DNA from: Roseiarcus sp963820775
GTDB lineage: Bacteria > Pseudomonadota > Alphaproteobacteria > Rhizobiales > Beijerinckiaceae
Assembly: GCA_963820775.1 (NCBI GenBank)
Contig: CAWGBF010000012.1
Span: 62,001-126,000, forward strand
Reading direction: 5' to 3'
Length of the DNA: 64,000 bases
Shown: positions 10,280-18,418 of the stretch, in pieces
Layout of the letters: each line of letters opens with the position of its first letter
Position numbering within the stretch: the first letter of the stretch is position 1
Program-made: the position numbers and the translations under genes
Notes under the pieces: model-generated
Database searches by the model: none
The model's input: the letters and a program-made list of their open reading frames with translations, nothing else
What the model was told of the DNA's origin: nothing

Positions 10280-10336
10280 TCGGCAAAGCACGCGAACTCG
10301 ACGTAGACCGCTCTGCTGGTTAGCAGGTAGCCTATC

Positions 10337-11458
10337 TTGGCCGACCAGATGGAGGGAGCATTGGGCGCGACAAACGGCCAGGCCACGAAGCGCCAGCGCG
10401 TCCTCGTCGTCGGCCTCGGCACGATGGGCATGAGCCACGCGCGCGCCTATCAGGCGATCGACGGCTTCGAGCTCGTCGGCTTATGCACTCGCAACGCCGC
10501 AACGCGCAGCGACCTCGACCAGGAGTTCCCCGGCGTTCCGCGCTACGAGCGGCTGACCGAAGCCCTCGCCGCGCTCAAGCCCGACGCTGTCGCGATCTCA
10601 GCCTATACCGAGCATCACGCGCCGATGGCGCTCGAAGCGCTCGTGGCGGGCGCGCATGTATTCTGCGAAAAGCCGCTCGCCGACACGCTCGAAGCCGCCG
10701 AGCGGATCGTCGCCGCGGCGCGTGAAGCGCGCAAGGCGCTGCTGGTCGGCTACATCCTGCGCGTGCATCCGTCGTGGACGCGCTTCGTCGAGATCGGCCG
10801 CACGCTGGGCAAGCCCCTCGTTATGCGCATGAACCTCAATCAGCAATCCTCGGGCTCGTTCTGGCAGGTGCATAAGAATCTCATGCGCTCGACCTCGCCG
10901 ATCGTCGACTGCGGCGTGCACTACGTCGACGTGATGTGCCAGGTGACGCGGGCGAAGCCGGTCGCTGTGCATGCGGTTGGCGCGCGGCTCACCGATGAGA
11001 TTGCGCCGTCAATGGTCAACTATGGCCATCTGCACCTTGCCTTCGACGACGGCTCGGTCGGCTGGTACGAGGCCGGCTGGGGGCCGATGATGAGCGAGAC
11101 CGCCTTCTTCGTGAAGGACATGATCGGACCCAAGGGCTGCGTCTCGATCGTCGCCAAAGAGCAGGCGGATGCGGAGGTCAAATCGGCCGACCACGACAGC
11201 CACACCCGCACCAACACCTTGCGTCTCCACCACGCCGGTCTCAACGCCGATGGCGCCTTCGCGCATCCTGACGAGATCGAATTGACAAGGGACGAGCCCG
11301 GCCATCAGGAGCTATGCGAACGCGAGCAGCGCCTGTTCCTCAAGGCGATCCGCGGCGAGGCCGATCTCAGCGAGCATCTCGAGGACGCGATCAACTCACT
11401 CCGGATCGTGTTCGCCGCCGACGAAAGCATGCGGACCGGCGAGGTGGTTCGGCTTTAG
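10337..11458 (+). CDS. Gfo/Idh/MocA-family oxidoreductase
   Basis: NAD(P)-dependent sugar or polyol dehydrogenase of unknown substrate. The Rossmann motif VLVVGLGTMGMSHARA is at about residues 22-37. CEKPLADT (about 112-119) carries the catalytic Lys and IVDCGVHYVDVM (about 190-201) the His/Asp site. Of the possible starts, TTG 10362 is worth noting: it comes four bases after GGAGGGA and would give a protein beginning MGATNGQATKRQR, whereas ATG 10337 and ATG 10349 lack a clear ribosome site. It is uninterrupted. It lies just beyond the inositol cluster and may take a related polyol, but that is inference. Confidence 0.85.
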   Translation: MADQMEGALGATNGQATKRQRVLVVGLGTMGMSHARAYQAIDGFELVGLCTRNAATRSDLDQEFPGVPRYERLTEALAALKPDAVAISAYTEHHAPMALEALVAGAHVFCEKPLADTLEAAERIVAAAREARKALLVGYILRVHPSWTRFVEIGRTLGKPLVMRMNLNQQSSGSFWQVHKNLMRSTSPIVDCGVHYVDVMCQVTRAKPVAVHAVGARLTDEIAPSMVNYGHLHLAFDDGSVGWYEAGWGPMMSETAFFVKDMIGPKGCVSIVAKEQADAEVKSADHDSHTRTNTLRLHHAGLNADGAFAHPDEIELTRDEPGHQELCEREQRLFLKAIRGEADLSEHLEDAINSLRIVFAADESMRTGEVVRL

Positions 11459-11679
11459 CGGCGAAGGGCTCGTTTGTGGCGCCGGGATCGGGCGCCGCGC
11501 GAACTCTGTGGGCGTGTCCGATTCTGCTTGGCGCGAACAGATTTGTGACGCGCTTGCTCGCTTTAGGTAGTTTTACCGATTGAGTGACAACTACCTTGAC
11601 TTTTAGCGTTCTCGACAACAGTGTTAGACAATAGAGATAAACATCTTTTTTGTGTTGTGACTTAGGCAGGGAGGATTTT
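11459..11679 (+). promoter_or_regulatory. leader region of the radical SAM cassette
   Basis: AT content rises sharply from 11560. An inverted repeat GGTAGTT (11566-11572) / AACTACC (11589-11595) with a 16-base loop is followed at once by TTGACT (11596-11601). GGGAGG lies seven bases before the ATG of the next gene. A promoter for the downstream three genes is likely; a clear -10 box is not visible. Confidence 0.35.
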
Positions 11680-11904
11680 ATGCCGCCATTCGATGACAAA
11701 ATTCGAGAAGTCGCCGCCGCGTGGACGTGGCGGCCGCCACACATCTTCACTGACCCGATCGACATGGAATACAAGCTAGCCGACGAGGTTCAGAAAGAGC
11801 TGGCCGTAGTGCGGCTTGAGACCTTGGGCTCCATCCACGAGAATTTCGCGAAGGGCTTCGCCCGCGCGGCGGAGCTTATCGCAAGGGGCAAGGCTGCCGG
11901 TTAA
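11680..11904 (+). CDS. small uncharacterised protein, possible substrate or partner of the radical SAM enzyme
   Basis: Seventy-four residues with a good ribosome site (GGGAGG, seven bases before ATG). The N-terminal part holds a tryptophan/proline stretch, AAAWTWRPPHIFTDPIDMEY. The rest is a predicted amphipathic helix rich in Ala/Glu/Lys ending ELIARGKAAG. No cysteine, signal peptide or TM segment. It stands 30 bases before the B12-radical SAM gene, so the two are almost certainly one transcript. I do not recognise the family. It could be a ribosomally made precursor with the WTW-RPP stretch as target, or a small subunit of the enzyme. Confidence 0.6.
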   Translation: MPPFDDKIREVAAAWTWRPPHIFTDPIDMEYKLADEVQKELAVVRLETLGSIHENFAKGFARAAELIARGKAAG

Positions 11905-11934
11905 CTGTCCTCTGTTGGCGGAGCTTGGCCGCGC

Positions 11935-13549
11935 ATGGCTCGTGGTCGCCTGGACGTCGCCTTGATCGGCTACCAGGATCAGGGCAATCTCGGGATGGGT
12001 TATCTGGCGTCTGCGGCCCACGTCCGCGGGCACAGCGTCGAACTGTTCGAGATCCGCGACGGCGTTGATCGCATTGTGGCGGCTCTTGAAGGGCATAGCC
12101 CGCTCGTCGTCGGGTTCTCGCTCATCTTCCAGGCGTTCCTGCCGCAGTTTCGCAAGTTCGCGCTTGAACTCCGCGCGGCGGGAATCACCAGTCACTTCAC
12201 GATGGGCGGACATTTTGCCAGCTTGTGCCATGAAGAGGCGCTCGCCCATTTTCCCGAGGTCGACAGCGTGGTCCGATATGAGGGCGAGCAGACGCTGGTC
12301 GAGCTCGTCGAACTCCTGAAAGCGGGCGCGGACTGGCGCAGTCTCGACGGCATCGCCTATCTGGATGACGGAAAGGTCGTAACGAACCCGCCTAGGGCGC
12401 TCGTTCCCGACCTCGACTCGCTTCCATTTCCCTATCGCCCTTATGAGCCCGAGCGCATGGGAGGGTTCGCGACGCTTCCGGTGCTCGCGAGCCGTGGTTG
12501 CGCGCGCACCTGTTCATTCTGCTCCATCCACACCTTCTATCGCACAGCGCCAGGCAAGGTGGTGCGGGTGCGCAAGCCGGCGAAGGTCGTCGAGGAGATG
12601 CTGGATCTCGAGCGCAGGTACGGCGTGCGGGTCTTCCTGTTCCAAGATGATGACTTTCCGCTGTGGAAGGCGGTTGGGCGGAGGTGGGCGACGGAACTCA
12701 CCGAGCGGCTGCACGAGAGCGGGCTTGCCGAACGCACGATCTGGAAGATCAGCTGCCGGGCGGAATATGTGGATCCCGATCTGTTCGCGATGCTGCGGGA
12801 TGCGGGCCTCTTCCTCGTCTACATGGGAATCGAGTCAGGGACCGAAGGCGGCCTCGATGTCCTGCACAAGCAGATCAGCGCCGAACGCAATCTCGAAGCC
12901 GTCGAAACGCTGAAACGCCTGGGCATCGCCTTCGGCTATGGCTTCATGCTGTTCGATCCGTCGACAAGTTTCGAATCGATTGGCGAGAATCTGCGCTTCC
13001 TGCGCAAGATGGTCGGCGATGGGTCGGCCGGCGCCACGTTCAGCCGAATGCTCCCCTATGGCGGCACGCCCATTCGCGATCAGCTGCAAAAGGAAGGCCG
13101 CTTGCGCGGCGACATCACGCGCCCGGACTATGTGTTCCTCGATCCGCGGATCAACGATTTCCACCGCGAGCTCGTTAGCGTCGTCCGCCCCTGGGTGCAT
13201 GGCGAGGGGCTGTCCTACCAACTGAGTTACGTTGTGGACGAGTTCGAGATGATCTGCCGGTTGGTTCGCGGCGTCACGGGTGTTGAAGCCTATAAGGCGA
13301 GTTCTCAAGGCGCTGACCCGACAGAGCAACGAGCGCCTGCTCGGACTGGTCGAGCATTTCGCCGAGTTCTTCGCCGCCGGCGATCCGAGCGCGCCGGACC
13401 GGGATGAGATCCGCGACTATTGCGAGACGAGCATCGCAAGGCTGATAGAGGCCAGGAATCAGTTCATTGCGGAGAACATCTACCTGCTGCGCGACGCCAG
13501 CGAGGCCGCGTGTCCGTCGGGCCCGGTGCTCGCTCCTCAGGTGCACTGA
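11935..13549 (+). CDS. B12-binding-domain radical SAM protein (one frameshift near the 3' end)
   Basis: Class B radical SAM enzyme that probably methylates or rearranges an unactivated carbon using cobalamin and SAM. Residues 1-140 form the cobalamin-binding Rossmann domain, seen in GNLGMGYLASAAHVRGH and FTMGGHFAS. The [4Fe-4S] motif is GCARTCSFCSIHTFY (CxxxCxxC) near residue 187. Family stretches VFLFQDDDFPLW and VYMGIESGTEGGLDVL follow. The frame breaks near 13285 by one extra G. Corrected, it continues as LKPIRRVLKALTRQSNERLL and ends at TGA 13549, about 537 residues. The substrate is unknown; the neighbours are a 74-residue protein and a sulfotransferase. Confidence 0.84.
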
Positions 13550-13555
13550 CCGCGC

Positions 13556-14572
13556 TTGCATAAGGTGCCCTGCCCCCTTGCTTCGCCTTCGGGACAGCGG
13601 TTGACGGACGCATTGCGACTTTCGCATCGAGACGTCCCCGGCCTCGCCCCGTTGGCGCCGAAGCGCGAGCCCGACCGCTTCGCCCCGGTGTTCGTGCTGG
13701 CGCCGGCGAGATCCCACACATCCGTCGTTACGACAATGATCGGCCGGCATCCGGACCTCGTGGACGTTCCGGAACTCAAGCTCTTCGCCTATCCGACCCT
13801 TGGCGAACTGGAAGACTCGGTGCCCCGCTTCTGGATCGAGCGCGGAGTGACGCATCGAAGCCCGGGCCTCGTGCGGGCGATCGCCGAGTTCATGTTCGGG
13901 GGGCAGACGCTGACCTCGCTGGCCATGGCGCGCGCCTGGCTCCGGGAGCGACGACACTGGTCCGGCGCCGACGCGTTCGACGTCCTCATGGAGCATATGC
14001 GCCCGCGATGCTGTGTCGAGAAATCGCCGGAGCATGTCGACAGCGAGGCGACGCTGGCTCGTCTGGCGGCCGCCTATCCTCGCGCGAGATACCTGCACCT
14101 GACGCGGCACCCGGTGACAACCCAGCAATCCATGGCGAGGCATATGGAGCGGATCGCCGGACGTACCGGCTCAGATGACCAGCCCATGGCCGGAATCCAA
14201 GCCTGGTTTGTAACGCATGCGCGCATTCTGCAGTTCGCGGACGGACTTGTGGGCTCTCAGTACTTGCGGATTCGTTCAGAGGACGTGCTGAACGACCAGG
14301 GGACTACCCTAAGAGAGATCGCGGCATGGCTTGGCTTGCGCACGGACGATGCCGCAATCGGCGTGATGGCGAATCCGGGAGCTTCGCCCTTTGCGTGTTT
14401 CGGACCACCAGCGAGCGGCGTCGTCGGAGGCAACGATCCCGATTTCCTGAAGGATCCCGCGCCGCATAGGGTCGAGCTTCCGGAGACCCTGGACCCGCCT
14501 CCTGGCTGGTCGGGGGAACTGGACGTCTGGAGCGTCGTCAGCCGACTCGGCGCTCAACTCGGATATCGATGA
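13556..14572 (+). CDS. PAPS-dependent sulfotransferase family protein
   Basis: Transfers sulfate from PAPS to a hydroxyl or amine of an unknown acceptor. The 5'-phosphosulfate-binding loop is VFVLAPARSHTSVVTTMIGR (about residues 45-65). The 3'-phosphate-binding segment is YLHLTRHPVTTQQSMARH (about 180-197) with Arg and Ser in the family positions. The likely starts are TTG 13556 or GTG 13565; neither has a strong ribosome site, and the gene follows the radical SAM stop by six bases, so coupling is likely. Uninterrupted, 338 residues. The pairing with a B12-radical SAM enzyme suggests tailoring of the same product. Confidence 0.82.
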   Translation: MHKVPCPLASPSGQRLTDALRLSHRDVPGLAPLAPKREPDRFAPVFVLAPARSHTSVVTTMIGRHPDLVDVPELKLFAYPTLGELEDSVPRFWIERGVTHRSPGLVRAIAEFMFGGQTLTSLAMARAWLRERRHWSGADAFDVLMEHMRPRCCVEKSPEHVDSEATLARLAAAYPRARYLHLTRHPVTTQQSMARHMERIAGRTGSDDQPMAGIQAWFVTHARILQFADGLVGSQYLRIRSEDVLNDQGTTLREIAAWLGLRTDDAAIGVMANPGASPFACFGPPASGVVGGNDPDFLKDPAPHRVELPETLDPPPGWSGELDVWSVVSRLGAQLGYR

Positions 14573-14573
14573 G

Positions 14574-14587
14574 GCGCCAACCGGCGC
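14574..14587. terminator. hairpin between convergent genes
   Basis: GCGCC-AACC-GGCGC, a five-base-pair GC stem in the 19-base gap between the convergent sulfotransferase and dehalogenase genes. No T-run follows on either strand, so it is a weak candidate for a shared terminator. Confidence 0.3.
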
Positions 14588-14591
14588 GCCC

Positions 14592-15503
14592 TCACACCGT
14601 CTGCGTCACGTTGTTGAGATGCGGCGGCTTGGCCATCTCGACTTCGGCGATGAACGCGGCGACGGATCGGCCGATTGTCTCAGGGTGATCCTCCTGCACG
14701 AAGTGGAGGCCGTCCCCGAGCTTGACGAACCGGCAGTCGTTGAGCTTGCCGGCTAGCTCTTCCGCGAAGGCTGGCGGGACGAGCGCGCCGGGCTCGGCGG
14801 CGAACAGGAGCTTCGGATAGGTCGAGGCGGCAAGCGCGGCATGGGCGCGCTCCATCGTGGCGTAGACGTCGGCGGGATCGCCTGCGATTGGCAATTCGTT
14901 GGGGAAGCGCCAGGTCGGTTTCCTCGACTGCGGCGTCGGGAAAGGCGCGCGATAGACCGCCATCTCCTCCTCGGTGAGCTTGTGCCGTATTGCTCCCGGC
15001 ATCAGCTCGACGAAAGCGTTGTTCTCGAGAATCAATCTCTCGCCTTCGCCAGGCGTGCGAAACTTGCGGAAGATCTCACGCGCTTTCGAGCCGCGCAGAA
15101 ACTCCTCCCAGGTCGGGAATGGCCGGATGAACTCCATGAACGCGAGACCGCGCACGAAATCCGGCCGCCGCTCCGCCAGGTGAAAGGCGAGGCCGCTTCC
15201 CCAGTCTTGCGCGACGAGAGTGGCCGAGCCGATCCCCATTTTTGCGATGAAGGCGTCGAGGTAACGGACGTGGTCTTCGAACCGATAGGCGATGTCCGGC
15301 TTGCCCGACTGACCGAAGCCGATGAGGTCAGGCGCGATGCAATGGGCGACCGGCGCGACGAGCGGGATAATGTTTCTCCATATGTAGGATGAGGTGGGAT
15401 TGCCGTGCAGAAAGAGCGCCACCGGCGCGTCGCGCGAGCCCGCCTCCCGGTAGGTCATCTCGGAATTGAGCACGGAAAGCTTGGGCAGACTGACGTCATT
15501 CAT
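14592..15503 (-). CDS. dhaA: haloalkane dehalogenase, HLD-II subfamily
   Basis: Hydrolyses the carbon-halogen bond of haloalkanes to alcohol and halide. The alpha/beta hydrolase features are all present. The oxyanion and halide-binding Asn is in LFLHGNPTSSYIWRN. The nucleophile Asp and halide-binding Trp are in LVAQDWGSGLAFHLAERR. The catalytic Glu, diagnostic of HLD-II, is in FMEFIRPFPTWEEF, and the catalytic His is in GLHFVQEDHPE near the C-terminus. 303 residues, uninterrupted. It overlaps the TetR gene by four bases (ATGA), so regulator and enzyme form one operon read from the promoter at 16100-16128. Epoxide hydrolases or related esterases are less likely because the Asn-Trp pair and Glu are kept. 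Confidence 0.9.
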   Translation of the reverse strand: MNDVSLPKLSVLNSEMTYREAGSRDAPVALFLHGNPTSSYIWRNIIPLVAPVAHCIAPDLIGFGQSGKPDIAYRFEDHVRYLDAFIAKMGIGSATLVAQDWGSGLAFHLAERRPDFVRGLAFMEFIRPFPTWEEFLRGSKAREIFRKFRTPGEGERLILENNAFVELMPGAIRHKLTEEEMAVYRAPFPTPQSRKPTWRFPNELPIAGDPADVYATMERAHAALAASTYPKLLFAAEPGALVPPAFAEELAGKLNDCRFVKLGDGLHFVQEDHPETIGRSVAAFIAEVEMAKPPHLNNVTQTV

Positions 15504-16093
15504 GGGCGTGGCTCCTTGAATATTGTCATGAAAACGATGCGCTTGAAGCGCTCGAGCGGTTCGGCGTCGCGCTCGACTTTCATACGCAGGATCGCGCCCT
15601 CCCAGGAGGAGAGCAGGAAGTCGGCGAGGTCATGCGGAGCGAAGGTCCCAGAAATTTCGCCAGCCGCCTGCCCTTCGGCGATGCATGCGGCGAAGGGCGC
15701 GCGCCATTCGGCGAAGATCTCGCGGAGCCGGGTCCGAAGCATCTCGCTTTGCGGCGCGGCCTCGAGACTGAAATCGCCGATCAGACAGCCGCGGCTGAAC
15801 TCGGCCGCAACGAGGCGATCGGTGATGATGTCGAGATAGCGCCTCAGACGTTGGCGCGGGCGACGGTTTGTGTCGCCCAGCACTTCTGCGACGAGCCGCT
15901 TGAGGTCGGCGAAATAAAGGTCGAGCACCTCGCGCGCGAACTCCTCCTTCGAGCGGAAGTGGTTGGTGAACGAGCCCTGCGGCGCTAGCGCCTCGGCGAC
16001 GATGTCGCGCACCCCTGCCCCGCCATAGCCTTTGCGGAACATCACTTTGAGGCCGGCCTGGAGGATGTTGCCGCGGTTCGATGATCTGGCCAT
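15500..16093 (-). CDS. TetR-family repressor of the dehalogenase operon
   Basis: Transcription repressor of 197 residues. The N-terminal helix-turn-helix runs ILQAGLKVMFRKGYGGAGVRDIVAEA-NHFRSKEEF (residues about 8-55), the typical TetR pattern in which the NHFxSKEE motif closes the DNA-binding domain. The rest is the helical ligand-binding domain with the short C-terminal AefR/YcnI-like pattern. It precedes and overlaps the dehalogenase, and a perfect 20-bp palindrome covers its promoter, so autoregulation with derepression by a halogenated substrate or its alcohol is the natural reading. Inducer unknown. Confidence 0.87.
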   Translation of the reverse strand: MARSSNRGNILQAGLKVMFRKGYGGAGVRDIVAEALAPQGSFTNHFRSKEEFAREVLDLYFADLKRLVAEVLGDTNRRPRQRLRRYLDIITDRLVAAEFSRGCLIGDFSLEAAPQSEMLRTRLREIFAEWRAPFAACIAEGQAAGEISGTFAPHDLADFLLSSWEGAILRMKVERDAEPLERFKRIVFMTIFKEPRP

Positions 16094-16099
16094 GCCTGA

Positions 16100-16128
16100 A
16101 CAATACGTACGTACGTATTGATTGTCAA
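16100..16128 (-). promoter_or_regulatory. promoter with embedded 20-bp palindromic TetR operator
   Basis: The bases 16101-16120, CAATACGTACGTACGTATTG, are a perfect palindrome. On the minus strand a consensus TTGACA (16128-16123) and TATTGT (16105-16100) lie exactly 17 bases apart, so the operator fills the spacer and the -10 box. Transcription would start near 16093, the A of the TetR ATG, giving a leaderless message. Confidence 0.8.
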
Positions 16129-16314
16129 GCGCGACATCGGGGTCGCATTTCCTCGCCGTCCGCCCTGCCCGATCGCGGCCGCCAGTCACCGCGCTTTGGA
16201 CATCGAGGATGCCGGGTGGTGGCGCAGGCTCAAGCAACCAAGTGGACTAAAATGTCACGCGGAAATTTTGGAATATCCTGCTTGTAGTTTTTGGAAGTCC
16301 AGTAAGAAAGAACA

Positions 16315-16613
16315 GGCTCTTATAGCGCTAGCCGTTGTTTCGCCTCCTCCCCATTGCGCGCCGAACTTTTCTCGTCCTGGCCGGGCTTGACCCGGCCATC
16401 CACGCCACGCAGCCGGCAGAGACGAGTCCGCCATCCCCGCGACCCTGCAAGACCGACAAAGGCAGTGCTCTGTATTGCTTAGCTTTTTGCCCACCCGCGG
16501 GCGGTTAACGCGCCCGATCGCGTGGATGGCCGGGTCAAGCCCGGCCAGGACGCCTTACGGCCCGCCCACGAAGCTCCGAGATTTCACTCCCAACACCTAG
16601 CGCTATAAGAGCC
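16315..16613. repeat. 299-bp REP/MITE-like element with nested inverted repeats
   Basis: The outer ends are a perfect 16-bp inverted repeat, GGCTCTTATAGCGCTA (16315-16330) and its complement (16598-16613). Inside lies a perfect 32-bp inverted pair at 16373-16404 and 16521-16552. Each of its arms is itself a hairpin (TGGCCGGG-CTTGA-CCCGGCCA type), the REP palindrome widespread in Hyphomicrobiales. The element holds no gene and ends 29 bases before the dead resolvase. It lies between the dehalogenase operon promoter and that pseudogene. Confidence 0.8.
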
Positions 16614-16641
16614 AAAGAACATCCATGATAGCCTGCCCCTT

Positions 16642-17177
16642 TTGTCCAGTGTAATCCTCTCCGGGGATATATGCGCACGCGATTGCCATGACGCGCTGCG
16701 GGCGGCGGGGTGCGAGACGGTGTTTGAGGATACCGGCTCGGGGTCGGACGAAAACCGCAAGGGCCTTGCTGACGCGCTCGCCCGATGCGCCGCCGATGAT
16801 GTGCTGGTGGCTTGGAAGCTTGACGGGCTCGGGCGCTCCCTGTGGACCTCATGAAAGTCCTGCGGGCCAAGGACGCGGGCCTCAAGGTGCCGACCGGCGT
16901 GGGCGCGACAATCGACACCACGAAGCCGGAGGGGCGGCTTATTTTCGCGGTGTTCGCCGGTCTGGCGGAATTCGAAAGCGAATTGACCCGCGAACGGACG
17001 ATTGCGGGGATGGCGGCGGCGAAGCGCCGGGGCCGTCATGTCGGCAGGCCGCGCAAGCTGACGCCGCACAAGCTCGACCATGCGCGGGCGCTGATCGCGG
17101 AAGGCAAGGAAACACGGGCCGGGGCGGCGGCGCTGCTCGGGGTCGATCCCGTCACGCTGCGGCGGGCGCTGAAATAG
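16642..17177 (+). pseudogene. Tn3-type resolvase/invertase pseudogene without the catalytic serine
   Basis: Serine recombinase remnant. The middle of the catalytic domain is recognisable (LRAAGCETVFEDTGSGSDEN, VLVAWKLDGLGRSLWDLM), as are the E helix (FAVFAGLAEFESELTRERT) and the C-terminal helix-turn-helix (GRPRKLTPHK-LLGVDPVTLRRALK). The N-terminal beta strand with the conserved GYARVS and catalytic Ser is replaced by SSVILSGDICARDC, as if codons had been deleted. A further frame change lies near 16850. It is therefore dead, and it stands immediately beside the inverted-repeat element. Confidence 0.8.
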
Positions 17178-17193
17178 GAGGGCTAAACCCGTG

Positions 17194-17733
17194 ATGCCGT
17201 CTGACATTGGTCTACTAACGCGCTGTGCACAATTTACGCTGAATCACGCACGGGACGTAGAGAATGATGTTCTTAGAAAACTTGAAACTAGCGCAGCAAC
17301 CCCACTTGTTGTTGCATTACGAGTTATACGATTACATAAGGCTATACTGGTCACAGGAATGTTTTCTCTTTATGAATCGTTTCTTCAAGTCGGGATGGGC
17401 TGGAAAGAGAGGTTCGCCTTTGATGAATTAGAGAAATTTCTAAAGCAACATGATGAACATAAATTAGCTCAGGTATTCAGTGACTACCGATTAGTTGTAA
17501 ACGTGTTAAAGCACGGAAGAGGCTCTAGTTACCACCAGCTGGAGAAAAGAGCGCCAGAGCTCGAATTCAAAATTAAATTGCCTGACGAAGCCTTCTTTTT
17601 TGAGGGTGACGTGTCGGAATTGGTATCTGTTCTTATTGATGTTGATGATAATTTCGTCGAGCGCTGTGCGGAGATAATACAAGAAACCATTGCCATTCTC
17701 CGTTCGAAAGAGAAAGAGGCCCGCTTTCTCTGA
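17194..17733 (+). CDS. low-GC protein of unknown function, weak HEPN-like motif
   Basis: About 179 residues, mostly helical, with base composition far more AT-rich than its neighbours, which marks it as recently acquired. The stretch SDYRLVVNVLKHGRGSSYHQ resembles the R-x(n)-H, N-xx-KHG pattern seen in HEPN-type ribonuclease domains, but the spacing (R-x7-H) is longer than the classical four to six. It starts at GTG 17191 or ATG 17194, 14 bases after the resolvase remnant. A defence or abortive-infection role would fit but is not shown. No second gene of a toxin-antitoxin pair is evident. Confidence 0.6.
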   Translation: MPSDIGLLTRCAQFTLNHARDVENDVLRKLETSAATPLVVALRVIRLHKAILVTGMFSLYESFLQVGMGWKERFAFDELEKFLKQHDEHKLAQVFSDYRLVVNVLKHGRGSSYHQLEKRAPELEFKIKLPDEAFFFEGDVSELVSVLIDVDDNFVERCAEIIQETIAILRSKEKEARFL

Positions 17734-17858
17734 ACTCTTCGACGGCTTAAGCGGAAGCTCATTTTCCGCGCCTTTTCCTTGGCTTAGGGGGAACAAGGCC
17801 TGCGATAATTCAGAAATTAGCGTTGACATAGTTCCTCTTTTGTTCTAGATTTACCGGG

Positions 17859-18203
17859 ATGGACATCGCTTCCGCCCTGCGCCGCAAACGGGACGAGATC
17901 GCGGAGACGATCGCTGCCTATGAAGCAAGGATCGACGCCGCACGAATGGACCTGGCCGCGCTCGAACAGGCCGCACGGGTGTTCGATCCCGAAGCCGAAC
18001 GCGACGAGACGGCCATGCATCTCGCCATGGGCCAATTGGCGCTCCCCGCCGCCAGGGCGAAGGGCTCCGACCATCGAGACGCCGGTCCGTTCAAATCCAT
18101 CGGCGTTCGGGAGCGCCAGCTCCCGGCGAAGGGAGCACACCCCGCGACGCAGGCGGCGCGAGAACAAGTGCCAGACGAATTTTTTTATTTGAATTGGCCG
18201 TAA
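17859..18203 (+). CDS. short hypothetical protein, coiled-coil start, probably C-terminally truncated
   Basis: 114 residues. The first 50 (MDIASALRRKRDEIAETIAA...) form a charged helix likely to coil. A family of such proteins is known to me only as small companions of recombinases in alphaproteobacteria, where a longer C-terminal part follows DPEAERDETA. Here the second half is low in structure and ends DEFFYLNWP in AT-rich DNA, which suggests truncation. No clear ribosome site. Function unknown. Confidence 0.45.
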   Translation: MDIASALRRKRDEIAETIAAYEARIDAARMDLAALEQAARVFDPEAERDETAMHLAMGQLALPAARAKGSDHRDAGPFKSIGVRERQLPAKGAHPATQAAREQVPDEFFYLNWP

Positions 18204-18418
18204 CTCATTGAAAAGTCCCAATTCGAAAAAATAAACGTAAGTAAAAGAAAGGCATTTTGCTTACTTTTATTTTCATTTATTTGCGTTTGCTTGCATTTAT
18301 TTCGTGACTCCCGACGCCGCCACGCGACCCGACGAGGGGCAACGCTGTCGCGCTGATCTCGCTTGCCGGCCGCGCCGTTTGCGCGTCATATCGCGCCGGC
18401 AACTCGAGGGAGGATTCC
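18204..18418. other. AT-rich gene-free stretch with repeats
   Basis: Bases 18216-18302 are unusually AT-rich. They contain CATTTATTT twice (near 18274 and 18294) and complementary AAGTAAAAG/CTTACTTTT-like tracts that could pair. It looks like the edge of the acquired 16.3-18.3 kb patch. GGGAGG near 18409-18414 is the ribosome site of the next gene. Confidence 0.35.

Noticed and set aside
11680..14572. Methanobactin-type operon because of the sulfotransferase
   Set aside because: No MbnB/MbnC pair and no Cys-containing precursor; the small protein has no cysteine.
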